Positions 25,976 through 34,459 of a DNA stretch of 64,000 nucleotides are shown here, one piece after another. The notes below the pieces were generated by a model, which did no database searches, was not told where the DNA came from, and worked only from the letters and a program-made list of their open reading frames with translations. Made by a program: the position numbers and the translations under genes. This stretch comes from Ancylothrix sp. D3o (GTDB taxonomy: Bacteria > Cyanobacteriota > Cyanobacteriia > Cyanobacteriales > Oscillatoriaceae): positions 1-64,000 of the forward strand of contig NZ_JAMXEX010000009.1 of NCBI RefSeq assembly GCF_025370775.1, read 5' to 3'. Numbering within the stretch: position 1 is the first letter of the stretch; every line of letters begins with the position of its first letter.

Positions 25976-26689
25976 TTAATCAACACATAACCCATCTTGC
26001 TGAGGGTCTTCATAAAGTTTTTGGCGGGAAATTTCCTTAACTTCCCCATTTTTTGTGACTTCATACTCAACCGCAAAATAGGGATGGGGCCCACAGCCGC
26101 AAACTTGATAATCAAACAAGCGAACTTGATAGCCATTCTTTATTTTTTTTACCTCCGTATCCTTAATTTTAGAGACATAAACCCGGTATCCTTTCGGAGG
26201 TTTAACATTATAAGCAGCATAAGAATTTGTCAGAGCAACCCCAAAGCTTAACGCCTCTTCGGCTGTATCCACCGGCCCGAAAAACTTGCGAAACTCATCA
26301 GCATTTTTCAAAGCTTTAAATTCCCCCTTTGTGTACACAATATACTGATTATATAAAGGTAAACGGCAACCTTTGCGAGAAATACCTTGAGCAGCATCAC
26401 CCCTACTTACAAACCGGCATTCAGCAATTGAAACTTTAGGAGAAACACCCCCTAGAGCCTTCGAGGGAATCAGAATTTCTTGGCAGCCAAATTTTTCATT
26501 TAACTGAATTTTAGAACAATTTAACTGCTCACCTTCCTGCACACACCCCGCCTTAAGAAAACTCGAAATATCAGCCCTTAAATTCTGTCCATTTGAGGCA
26601 GAACTATTAACATGAGAACTCCCGGCAACAGCCACAAAAATAAATCCAAAAATCAGGCAGAGCCAAAACCGACTTTTTTTAAAAAACAT
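25976..26689 (-). CDS. Secreted cysteine-rich hypothetical protein
   Basis: A 237-residue exported protein of unknown function. The signal peptide covers MFFKKSRFWLCLIFGFIFVA to about residue 30; the mature part has about nine cysteines (GCVQEGEQLNC, FGCQEIL, AECRF, GCRLPL, CGCGPHPYF, GLCVD), suggesting disulfides in the periplasm. I start at 26689 because GAGGAAAGTTATG provides a near-ideal ribosome-binding site; the 39-bp longer frame would overlap the previous gene. Not recognised as a known family. Member of the apparent operon running from 29375 to 22429. Confidence 0.7.
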   Translation of the reverse strand: MFFKKSRFWLCLIFGFIFVAVAGSSHVNSSASNGQNLRADISSFLKAGCVQEGEQLNCSKIQLNEKFGCQEILIPSKALGGVSPKVSIAECRFVSRGDAAQGISRKGCRLPLYNQYIVYTKGEFKALKNADEFRKFFGPVDTAEEALSFGVALTNSYAAYNVKPPKGYRVYVSKIKDTEVKKIKNGYQVRLFDYQVCGCGPHPYFAVEYEVTKNGEVKEISRQKLYEDPQQDGLCVD

Positions 26690-26699
26690 AACTTTCCTC

Positions 26700-27197
26700 T
26701 TAATGTGTTTGGGGGCTATCTTGCTCAATTTGTTGGCGTTTTGCCGTAAACTCTAATGGTTTTTTCAAACCAAGCAACATCATTTTACCTTTCAGCCTAT
26801 CCTCTTTCATTTCCGCCAAAATCGTTACTTCATACCACTTATTTTCTTTTTGCAGCCGGCAAAACTTAGCACCCTCCACCAAACCAGATAACCCCAAATT
26901 TTGACCCTCCAACTTTCCCGCCAGTTCCGGTTTTTCCTCAATTCTAACTGGTTCTTGCAAGCCTGTTTCTTCCGCCAAAGAAGCCGTTAAATAAATTCCC
27001 GATTGGTGAATTGTCAAAATTGCTTTATCCGAACCACAACCAGCCAAACTTTTAAGCGGAATCTGATAACGACCTCCAATGGCCGGCGGTGCCTTAAGAG
27101 CAGTTTCTCCATAAACACTAACCCCCTTAAACAAAGCCACTACCGAACCAATTGCCACTGCATAAAAAGACAAAGACTTTAAATTGAAATGAGACAT
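26700..27197 (-). CDS. Secreted hypothetical protein
   Basis: A protein of about 165 residues, with a hydrophobic N-terminus (LSFYAVAIGSVVALFKGVSV) that is either a signal peptide or a membrane anchor. The mature part contains two cysteines and beta-rich sequence (AILTIHQSGIYLTASL, KWYEVTILAEM) ending in a charged tail. I do not recognise a family. GAGG nine bases before the ATG at 27197 favours that start over a longer one at 27215. It sits 10 bp upstream of the cysteine-rich secreted gene and 30 bp downstream of the antiporter gene, so all three are likely cotranscribed. Confidence 0.65.
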   Translation of the reverse strand: MSHFNLKSLSFYAVAIGSVVALFKGVSVYGETALKAPPAIGGRYQIPLKSLAGCGSDKAILTIHQSGIYLTASLAEETGLQEPVRIEEKPELAGKLEGQNLGLSGLVEGAKFCRLQKENKWYEVTILAEMKEDRLKGKMMLLGLKKPLEFTAKRQQIEQDSPQTH

Positions 27198-27227
27198 TTT
27201 TTTGATTCCTCTCAAGCAACCTTATAA

Positions 27228-29375
27228 TTACAAATTAACAGCAGGAGACTGCTTTATAAACGCCCCAGCGAGGTGAGAAGCCACCTGAGAATAGCGCCGC
27301 GTAATTAACAAAGATGACTCACAGCGAATCACCAACTCATCCGTATAACGTCCTAAAGTTTGCCGCTCAATTCCCCAAGCACGACTCGTTCCAGCAATTG
27401 TCAAATCAACCTTTTTAGAAGCCTCTACCACCGCAGAAATTGGCTCTGAAGATTGCACAGTTTTTACCTCAATGCGCTCACGAACATTCTCCCCTAACTG
27501 CTCCATAACCGAGCGAAATTCATAACTAAAATCACCCGTCATCTGCTCAGTTTCCAGCACCTTTAAAACCACTAAGCTGCGATTTTCATCATTAATTAAA
27601 AGCCGCAAAGCAATTTCAAAAGCCAAATCATCGTGATTATTAGACGAATAAGGTACCAACAAAGAATTTAAGCGATTATGTCCACGATCCACAAACACCG
27701 CCACATCCACCGGCGCACTACTAAGAATTTGCCCAACTCTTCCCCCCAAACGATTTTGAGTAAAAGCCGGCCGGTGCCATCCCACCAAAATTAAATCCAC
27801 CTGATCATTTTTAGAAATCAGCGAAGTTTCCCGCGCCACATCATTAGAAATTCGCACAATTGGACGCACCACCTCCCGCATTTCTGGCGGTTCCAAAGTA
27901 GCAATTAACTCATCCAAACGTTGATGCCTTTCTCGAATTAAACGATCCGCTTCTATCGGCATACTTTGAAATAAATAATCCTCTTCCAACTCAATTAAAC
28001 TCAACGGATAAACCGCCGCCAGTTGTAATTTATTGCCAGCAATTCCTAACGCCAACTGTAATAAACCTTTTTGAGTTCTCGGATTCGCCACCGGCACCAA
28101 AACTTGATAACTTGGCTCAACTTCACCCTGCTGCGGTTCCACCATATCCAATTTAATTAAATGCTTCGGATAAGTCCATTCCAAAAGCGGCGAAGTCATA
28201 AAAGTAGTCACCAGCGCCATAATTACCAACATCGTAAACAAAAGCGGCGAAATCACCCCAAAATTCAACCCAATATTCAACACAATCAACTCAGTTAAAC
28301 CGCGAGTATTCATCATCCAACCAAGCGCCGAAGCCTCGCGTTCCTCAATCCCACAAACCCGCGCCGCCACATAAGTACCCACATATTTGCCAATAATTGC
28401 CACCGCTAAAACTGCCCCACACAATAACCATAATTCAGGCCGGTTTAACAAACCGATTTCAGTCCGCAACCCACTGTAAGCAAAGAAAATTGGCAGCAAA
28501 AAAATCAAAACAAAATCTTCCGTCTTCTCTGCGATATCCCGCGTCAAATTACCCGTTTTTGGCATTACAGATCCAACCAAAAACGCCCCAAATATCAAAT
28601 GAATTCCAATTAATTCTGTAATCAAAGCCGAAGCCACAACTGTAATATAAATACCCGCCAACATAAACTGAGTTAGCCGGCCTGTTCGCTTATAATATTT
28701 CCCAAATTTAGCAGCCACCCAACGCCCTACCGTAAACATAAAACCAATATAAAGCAACGCCTCAAAAATCGTCGGCAAAGCCCCAACAAAACTATTAGTT
28801 CTCGTCACCGCAATAGCCACAGCCAACAAACACCAAGCCGTCACATCATCCACCGCCGCACAAGTAAGCGCCAAAGTACCTAAACGAGTTCCTTGCAAAT
28901 TATTTTCTGTAATAATTCTTGCCAAAACCGGAAACGCCGTAATCGACATAGCCGCCCCTAAAAACAGAGCAAAAGCCGTAAAAGAAACACTCGAATTCGA
29001 CACCAGCGGATAAAGCCCCAACGCCAGCAAACTCCCCAAAGAAAACGGCGTTAAAATACTAACGTGCGAAGTTAAAATAGCAATATCTAAATTTCCTTTT
29101 AGATATTTTGGGTCGAGTTCTAACCCAATTAAAAACATAAAAAATATCAACCCAACCTCCGATAAAACATCCAAAAAAGGTAGAGTTTTTGCTGGGAATA
29201 AAAACCCCGCCAAATCAGGAGCAATCAACCCAAATAAAGAAGGGCCAAGCATAATCCCGGCAACAATTTCTCCAATCACCAAAGGTTGCTTCAGCCAGCG
29301 AAACCCTATCCCCATCAAACGAGAAAAAGCAATAACAATCAAAACTTCAACTAAAACTAAAACAACTGTCGGCAT
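27228..29375 (-). CDS. CPA2-type cation/proton antiporter with C-terminal universal-stress-like domains
   Basis: A 715-residue protein. Residues 1-405 are a Na+/H+ exchanger (KefB/NapA type) with about 12-13 membrane helices, including the double-Asp-like region LTCAAVDDVTAWCLL (the conserved DD pair of CPA2 antiporters) and LGWMMNTRGLTELIVL. Residues 415-700 are two soluble universal stress protein-like modules (YQVLVPVANPRTQKG; LNSLLVPYSSNNHDD with a terminal TIAGTSRAWG block), which usually bind nucleotide and could regulate transport. It would sit in the cytoplasmic or thylakoid membrane and exchange Na+ or K+ for H+. First gene of an apparent six-gene minus-strand operon. Confidence 0.9.
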   Translation of the reverse strand: MPTVVLVLVEVLIVIAFSRLMGIGFRWLKQPLVIGEIVAGIMLGPSLFGLIAPDLAGFLFPAKTLPFLDVLSEVGLIFFMFLIGLELDPKYLKGNLDIAILTSHVSILTPFSLGSLLALGLYPLVSNSSVSFTAFALFLGAAMSITAFPVLARIITENNLQGTRLGTLALTCAAVDDVTAWCLLAVAIAVTRTNSFVGALPTIFEALLYIGFMFTVGRWVAAKFGKYYKRTGRLTQFMLAGIYITVVASALITELIGIHLIFGAFLVGSVMPKTGNLTRDIAEKTEDFVLIFLLPIFFAYSGLRTEIGLLNRPELWLLCGAVLAVAIIGKYVGTYVAARVCGIEEREASALGWMMNTRGLTELIVLNIGLNFGVISPLLFTMLVIMALVTTFMTSPLLEWTYPKHLIKLDMVEPQQGEVEPSYQVLVPVANPRTQKGLLQLALGIAGNKLQLAAVYPLSLIELEEDYLFQSMPIEADRLIRERHQRLDELIATLEPPEMREVVRPIVRISNDVARETSLISKNDQVDLILVGWHRPAFTQNRLGGRVGQILSSAPVDVAVFVDRGHNRLNSLLVPYSSNNHDDLAFEIALRLLINDENRSLVVLKVLETEQMTGDFSYEFRSVMEQLGENVRERIEVKTVQSSEPISAVVEASKKVDLTIAGTSRAWGIERQTLGRYTDELVIRCESSLLITRRYSQVASHLAGAFIKQSPAVNL

Positions 29376-29434
29376 TATTCTTTCCCAAACCCTTGTGGAT
29401 AACCTTAAATTTTATAGTCTAAATTCCCAACAGT

Positions 29435-30160
29435 TTAAAATTTTCTAAAAATCTTTAGCTTTCCCCATACCCAAACCAAACACGCCCCAAAAATCAACCC
29501 TACCCCATGCACCCAATACCCCACACCAGCCGCATTTACCCCCCCTTCCACCGCCAAAGAACCAATACCATAAAACCACTGCTGAATAAACCACCAAACC
29601 CCATAGAAAAGCACCGGCAACTCCACCGGCACAAACACCACAACCATCGGTAAAATCGTCTCAATTTTCGCCCTCGGAAACCGCAATAAATAACCACCCA
29701 AAACCCCCGCCATAGCCCCATTTGCCCCCACCAAAGGCACATTTAAACTCGGTTCCGCAAAAATCTGAACCAACCCCACACTCACACCACAAATCACATA
29801 AAATAGTAAAAACTTCCCGCCTCCTAAAACCTCCTCAACCCGCTTTCCAAAAACCCACAAAAACAACATATTTCCCAAAATTTGAGCAAAACTACCGTGC
29901 AAAAATATCCCCCCCAACAAAGAACGGACAGCCATAAAAATTAAGATAATCGCCGCCGCCGGATTTTGTTGATAAATCGCATCCCCAGCCACCCTAGCAA
30001 AATTCGCCGGCACCACACCCCAATTTTGCAAAAACTCCGTTAACTCCCCCGTTAACTCTAACTTCAACTCCCCCAAAAAAACCGCCACCGTCAAACCAAT
30101 TAAAAATAAAGTAACAACCGGCTTTTGTTGAGATTGAATATTATCTGCAATAGGAATCAT
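29435..30160 (-). CDS. Rhomboid family membrane protein, catalytic serine replaced
   Basis: A 241-residue six-helix rhomboid-like protein. The first cytosolic segment (MIPIADN) and the helix FLHGSFAQILGNMLFLWVFG with its HxxxxHxxxN-like pattern are typical. The active-site loop, normally G-x-S-G, reads VGANGAMAG: codon AAT gives Asn at the serine position. The partner His is retained in YWVHGVGLIFG. So the protein has the rhomboid fold but probably no protease activity, unless Asn-type cyanobacterial members work differently. It is on the minus strand, 60 bp upstream of the antiporter gene. Confidence 0.85.
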   Translation of the reverse strand: MIPIADNIQSQQKPVVTLFLIGLTVAVFLGELKLELTGELTEFLQNWGVVPANFARVAGDAIYQQNPAAAIILIFMAVRSLLGGIFLHGSFAQILGNMLFLWVFGKRVEEVLGGGKFLLFYVICGVSVGLVQIFAEPSLNVPLVGANGAMAGVLGGYLLRFPRAKIETILPMVVVFVPVELPVLFYGVWWFIQQWFYGIGSLAVEGGVNAAGVGYWVHGVGLIFGACLVWVWGKLKIFRKF

Positions 30161-30200
30161 AGGATGTTAAATTTATGACTATAAACTACCCATTCCTGTA

Positions 30201-30225
30201 GGGGCTGTGTACCCGTGCCAGCCCC
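30201..30225. repeat. GC-rich hairpin repeat
   Basis: GGGGCTG (30201-30207) and CAGCCCC (30219-30225) form a perfect 7-bp stem with an 11-nt loop, between hemW and the rhomboid gene. There is no T-tract. It resembles the element at 58937-58962, so a dispersed repeat is likely. Confidence 0.55.
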
Positions 30226-30257
30226 CACCTAAAAACCCAACCAGCCAAAAAATCCCC

Positions 30258-31523
30258 CTAACTAAACTGCGTCAGTAAGTCCGACAAAATCGTATTAGAA
30301 AACAAAAAACCTTCTGGATCACTTAAGCGCAACCAACCGGCAGCCGGTAAAAATTCCACCTCAACCGGCACTCGTTTTTCATCCAAAACCTGCACCCAAC
30401 CACAGCGATAATATCGCTCTAAACAACGCCAAATTTTATCCAGCGTATCTCCACCAAACTTGCCGGCTAAACTTGCCAAATTCACACCATCTGCCAACCG
30501 CAAACCCAACATCAAACATTCAAACAATTGATCATTTTCCTCAGCCTTATTTTCCTCTTCCTTACATCCCTCCTTCACCCACTCGTAATATTCCCAAGTT
30601 TTACGCGGACGAGCAAACCGCTCACCAAACACATAACTTGTCGCCCCCATACCAAAACCATAATACGATTTATTTTGCCAATAAACCCGATTATGCCGGC
30701 ACTCAAAACCCGCCTTTGCATAATTAGAAATCTCATAATGATCATATCCCCCAGTCGTCAAAACTTTTTGCGCCAAACGATACATATCCGCCGCCATTTC
30801 ATCACTTGGCAAAGGCTCACTCCCCGGCGCATAAAACCGATAAAACGGCGTTTTTTCCTCCACAATCAAATCATAACTAGAAACGTGAGCAGGCCCAATT
30901 TCCACCGCCTTCTCAAGACTCATTTGCCACTGTTCCAAACTTTGATGAGGCAAACCCGAAATCAAATCAATACTAAAATTTTTGATCCCCACTTGCTTTA
31001 TCAAATCCACCGCCGCATAAACATCACCAACCGTATGAGAACGCCCACACAAACGCAACAACTCCTCATCAAAAGATTGCACCCCCAAACTAAACCGATT
31101 AACCCCAACCTTTGCATATCCCCGCAACTGTTCTAAACTAAAAGTACCGGGGTCAATTTCCATAGAAATTTCCGCATTTTTAGTAATACCAAAATGCCGA
31201 TCAAGCGCCTCCAAAATTCGCTCCACCTGACTCACCGACAACAGCGACGGCGTACCCCCACCAAAAAACACCGTTTCCAGAGCCCCCCTGTCCGCCCCAA
31301 TCCTCGCCCCCGCCTCTTGACAAAAATTTGAAGTTATGCTTATTTCCTGCAACAAAACTTCAACATAATGCTGAATCGAGTTAGAATTCTCGCCGTGCTT
31401 GCGATCCCCCACCACAGAGACAGGAAAATCGCAATAAAAACACCGGCGCCGGCAGAAAGGAATATGAAGATAAGCAGAAGTTGGCATACCCGCCGCACGG
31501 GTTGCAGAGTCAGAAACAACCAT
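30258..31523 (-). CDS. hemW: Radical SAM protein HemW (HemN-like)
   Basis: A radical SAM enzyme of the HemN/HemW family. The cluster motif is CRRRCFYC (C-x3-C-x2-C) in HIPFCRRRCFYCDF, followed by a glycine-rich SAM site FFGGGTPSLL and LGVQSFDEELLRLCGRSH, as in HemW. The C-terminal part is shorter than in HemN. HemW is thought to insert haem into target proteins rather than act as a coproporphyrinogen oxidase; earlier annotations call it CPO-like. Start: ATG at 31523 is one of three (GTG 31544; ATG 31487); the radical SAM motif is 12 residues after the last of these. Confidence 0.88.
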   Translation of the reverse strand: MVVSDSATRAAGMPTSAYLHIPFCRRRCFYCDFPVSVVGDRKHGENSNSIQHYVEVLLQEISITSNFCQEAGARIGADRGALETVFFGGGTPSLLSVSQVERILEALDRHFGITKNAEISMEIDPGTFSLEQLRGYAKVGVNRFSLGVQSFDEELLRLCGRSHTVGDVYAAVDLIKQVGIKNFSIDLISGLPHQSLEQWQMSLEKAVEIGPAHVSSYDLIVEEKTPFYRFYAPGSEPLPSDEMAADMYRLAQKVLTTGGYDHYEISNYAKAGFECRHNRVYWQNKSYYGFGMGATSYVFGERFARPRKTWEYYEWVKEGCKEEENKAEENDQLFECLMLGLRLADGVNLASLAGKFGGDTLDKIWRCLERYYRCGWVQVLDEKRVPVEVEFLPAAGWLRLSDPEGFLFSNTILSDLLTQFS

Positions 31524-31705
31524 AGAAGTAAAAAAATCTGGCACGATGGGGAAAACTAGAAAAATATTTAAGGGTTATTGGGGAATAGAGTAAAAAAGAC
31601 CGACAGGATATAATAGAAAAAAGCGCTAATTGTGAAACAAGTAACAATTAATCGCCCAGAATTCCAAAAAACGGAATTCAAACCGCAATTTATCCCCCCA
31701 AAACA

Positions 31706-32788
31706 ATGCTTGATGTCATCATTATAGTTTCATTCATCCTAGCAGTCGCAGGAATTGGTTATTACGGCGTAGAACTTCTACCGAGCAGCGCCATGCAGCA
31801 AGTAACAAACATCTCAGGGTTGCGCCTTGTCACCGCCGGTTTTGGCGGCATAATTGGCTTAGCCTTTGGCTTGTCGGCGCAAACCACCTACCGGCGCATT
31901 CAAACCCAAGTCCGGCAAATGCCGGTCGAAGTCTTACTTACCCGCGCCGTCGGCTTGGTCATCGGCCTTTTAGTTGCCAACTTAATGTTAGCACCGATAT
32001 TTTTATTTCCCATTCCTTCAGAGTTGAACTTCATTAAACCCTTAGTGGCGGTGGTGGGAAGTATTTTATTTTCCTTCACCGGCATCAACTTAGCCGACAC
32101 TCACGGACGCGCTTTTTTGAGATTAATTAATCCCAGCAGCGTCGAAACCCTATTAGTCGCCGAAGGAACCCTCAAACCGGTAGCAACAAAAGTCTTAGAT
32201 ACCAGTTGCATAATTGACGGCAGAATTGAACAATTATTAGGCACCGGCTTCGTCGAAGGCCAAATATTAGTACCCCAATTTGTCCTCCAAGAATTGCAAC
32301 TTGTCGCCGACTCCTCCAACGATCAAAAACGAGTCAGAGGCCGCAGAGGATTAGACATCTTAAACCGGCTCATGGAAGCCTATCCAGACCGCATCACCAT
32401 CCACCCCGCCGACTACGAAGACATCCACACCGTAGACGCAAAATTAGTGCGTTTAGCGCAAGAAATTGATGGAACCTTGCTCACAAACGACTACAATTTA
32501 AGCAAAGTTGCCACAGTTCAAAAAGTGCCGGTTTTAAATATCAACGACCTCACCCAAGCCATTCGTCCCCACTACTTACCAGGAGACACAATCGAGCTAA
32601 AAATCGTCAAAGAAGGCAAAGAACCGGCCCAAGGAGTCGGCTACTTAGAAGACGGCACAATGGTAGTAGTAGAAGAAGCAGGAACTCACATCGGTGCAGA
32701 AATGCGAGTAACAGTAACATCTGCCTTACAAACCTCTGCCGGTCGGATGATTTTCGCTCGTCCCCACGCATCAGTTATAACAGGATAA
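31706..32788 (+). CDS. PIN-TRAM membrane protein (YacL type)
   Basis: A 360-residue protein. Residues 1-130 contain about four transmembrane helices (ILDVIIIVSF-like start, LMLAPIFLFPIP, PLVAVVGSILFSF). A PIN nuclease domain follows (about 162-280), with its acidic residues in LDTSCIIDGRI, FVLQELQLV and LLTNDYNLSK. A TRAM domain (about 288-350, PGDTIELKIVKEGKEP and VVVEEAGTHIG) ends the protein. YacL-type proteins are widespread in Gram-positives and cyanobacteria; PIN is a Mg-dependent RNase fold, and TRAM binds RNA, so a membrane-tethered RNase is likely. The next small zinc-ribbon gene starts 10 bp after the stop. Confidence 0.9.
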   Translation: MLDVIIIVSFILAVAGIGYYGVELLPSSAMQQVTNISGLRLVTAGFGGIIGLAFGLSAQTTYRRIQTQVRQMPVEVLLTRAVGLVIGLLVANLMLAPIFLFPIPSELNFIKPLVAVVGSILFSFTGINLADTHGRAFLRLINPSSVETLLVAEGTLKPVATKVLDTSCIIDGRIEQLLGTGFVEGQILVPQFVLQELQLVADSSNDQKRVRGRRGLDILNRLMEAYPDRITIHPADYEDIHTVDAKLVRLAQEIDGTLLTNDYNLSKVATVQKVPVLNINDLTQAIRPHYLPGDTIELKIVKEGKEPAQGVGYLEDGTMVVVEEAGTHIGAEMRVTVTSALQTSAGRMIFARPHASVITG

Positions 32789-32798
32789 AAAGGCGACA

Positions 32799-32984
32799 AT
32801 GGCTCGCACAAACAGAGTAAAAAATTGTCACCAATGCAATCAACCAGCCCCAGTTCTTTATCGCGTCAAAGCAGAAGAATTGGGGCCTTGGATTTTTATA
32901 TGCCCGCAATGTTGGCCCCACATTTCCCACAACAACCCTCATTACATTTATGGCGGAACATGGAAAGCCAACAAGAAGGGATAG
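32799..32984 (+). CDS. Small four-cysteine zinc-ribbon protein
   Basis: A 61-residue microprotein with C10-x2-C13 and C35-x2-C38 pairs (NCHQCNQ; FICPQCWPH), a typical zinc ribbon, and a basic tail ending in KKG. It is conserved next to PIN-TRAM genes in cyanobacteria, as far as I can recall; I cannot name a function. It is translationally close (10 bp) to the PIN-TRAM stop codon, so the two are probably one transcript. A role in RNA binding is possible but only guessed from the zinc ribbon and the neighbour. Confidence 0.75.
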   Translation: MARTNRVKNCHQCNQPAPVLYRVKAEELGPWIFICPQCWPHISHNNPHYIYGGTWKANKKG

Positions 32985-33115
32985 GGGGCAGTACCACACC
33001 CAATATAGTAAAATGATTAGTTAATAAGGAAGCAGCAGCAAGCGGCATAAGAGTCGATATCACACCGAGAAACTATTGAGGGCGTTTTGTGGCCTTATCT
33101 TCAAGGAGAAAATGA

Positions 33116-34459
33116 ATGTGGGTCAAAAAAATTAGTCTTGAAAACATCAAAGGCTTTCGAGAACAGGAGTTATCCTTCACTCGCAACAAAAGAGGGGACA
33201 AACCTTACTACTGGATTACTCTCTTAGGAGAAAACGGAGTTGGAAAAACCACATTCCTGCAAGCAATGGCACTCCTTTTAGCAGGGCCAGAAGCGGCTAA
33301 AGAACTTTTGTCAGATACAATCGGCTGGGTGCGCGACTCCTCAAAACCAGGCAAGCTCAAGGCTGTGTTATATCAAGAAGATGTAGATGCTGGAACCTTA
33401 CGAAATAATAATGGTAACAAGGTATTATCCCCTACCTATTCCTATTTCCTTACGGGTAACAATCGTCTCAAAATTGGCAAAGAAACTTATCCCCCTCGAA
33501 CACTGATTGAGGAAGAATCAGAAATTCTCAGCCAGTTACGAACAAATGCCTTTGCGTCAACAACTCAAGGATGGTTTGCTGTCGGTTATGGTGCCTTTCG
33601 TAGACTTTCACGAGAAGACATACGTCGCATACCACGACTAGACCAACCAAAGCGATCCAGCAATTTTGCAACACAGTTTAATGATAATAGACCTTTGAGT
33701 TCATTTGAAGAATGGATGATTCATTTAGACTACCGCATTGCTAAAGATGTTAATGACACCAAGGCCCGACAAATGCGGACTGTAGGAGAAGCGGCTATTA
33801 TCAAACTTATCCCCGGAAATGTAAGAATTTCTGAGATTACTACGGATGGTTTGATCATGTTTTCAGTAGACGAGCAACAAGTTCCAACCATTAGCTTGTC
33901 TGATGGTTTTCGCAGTATCATAGCCTTGGCGGGTGACTTAATATGGCGTTTACTTCAAGCCTTTCCCAACCTTGACGATCCCACTCAGGCATCTGGAGTT
34001 GTCTTGATCGATGAGCTAGATATTCATTTACATCCATCTTGGCAAAGATATATAGCTGGTTGGCTGCGGGAAGTATTTCCGAATCTCCAATTTTTCGTCG
34101 CTACCCACAGTCCTTTAGTAGCTGCTGGCGCGGGAGAAGATGCTCTAACTTTACGCTTCGATATGATTAATGGGGAAGTTGAGGTTACGCCAGTAAAAGA
34201 TATTTCAGCTTATGATGCTGATTATATTTTGAGAAGTCCTGCATTTGGTTTAACATCCACCTATTCTCCAGCCACGCAAGAGAAAATTGAACGATACAAC
34301 GAACTGACAAGAAAGATAAATGATTTGATTGGCGAAGAACGCAAAGAATACGAAACACTCAGAAAATTTATGAAAGAAGCGCAGCCCATAGGAGGCCCAC
34401 CCGAACCAGGAAGCTTAGAGGCGCGAACCCAGGCTTTTTTGGAGGCTCATCTACCGTGA
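33116..34459 (+). CDS. ptuA: AAA family ATPase, Septu PtuA-like
   Basis: A 447-residue SMC/OLD-like ATPase of the AAA_15/AAA_21 type. Walker A is GENGVGKTT (38-46), the signature-like helix LSDGFRSIIAL (261-271), Walker B VVLIDELD (295-302) and the H-loop ATHSPLVA (329-336). A charged coiled-coil-like tail follows (about 380-430). The following gene is an HNH nuclease whose GTG overlaps this stop codon by 4 bp (GTGA). This ATPase/HNH pair is the composition of the Septu anti-phage system. AAGGAG at 33103-33108 supports the ATG. The PtuA identity rests on the pair and on architecture, not on a database search. Confidence 0.85.
   Translation: MWVKKISLENIKGFREQELSFTRNKRGDKPYYWITLLGENGVGKTTFLQAMALLLAGPEAAKELLSDTIGWVRDSSKPGKLKAVLYQEDVDAGTLRNNNGNKVLSPTYSYFLTGNNRLKIGKETYPPRTLIEEESEILSQLRTNAFASTTQGWFAVGYGAFRRLSREDIRRIPRLDQPKRSSNFATQFNDNRPLSSFEEWMIHLDYRIAKDVNDTKARQMRTVGEAAIIKLIPGNVRISEITTDGLIMFSVDEQQVPTISLSDGFRSIIALAGDLIWRLLQAFPNLDDPTQASGVVLIDELDIHLHPSWQRYIAGWLREVFPNLQFFVATHSPLVAAGAGEDALTLRFDMINGEVEVTPVKDISAYDADYILRSPAFGLTSTYSPATQEKIERYNELTRKINDLIGEERKEYETLRKFMKEAQPIGGPPEPGSLEARTQAFLEAHLP

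Noticed and set aside
30528-31136. 202-codon plus-strand frame opposite hemW
   Set aside because: Antisense shadow of the radical SAM gene with Ile/Arg/Thr-rich nonsense composition.
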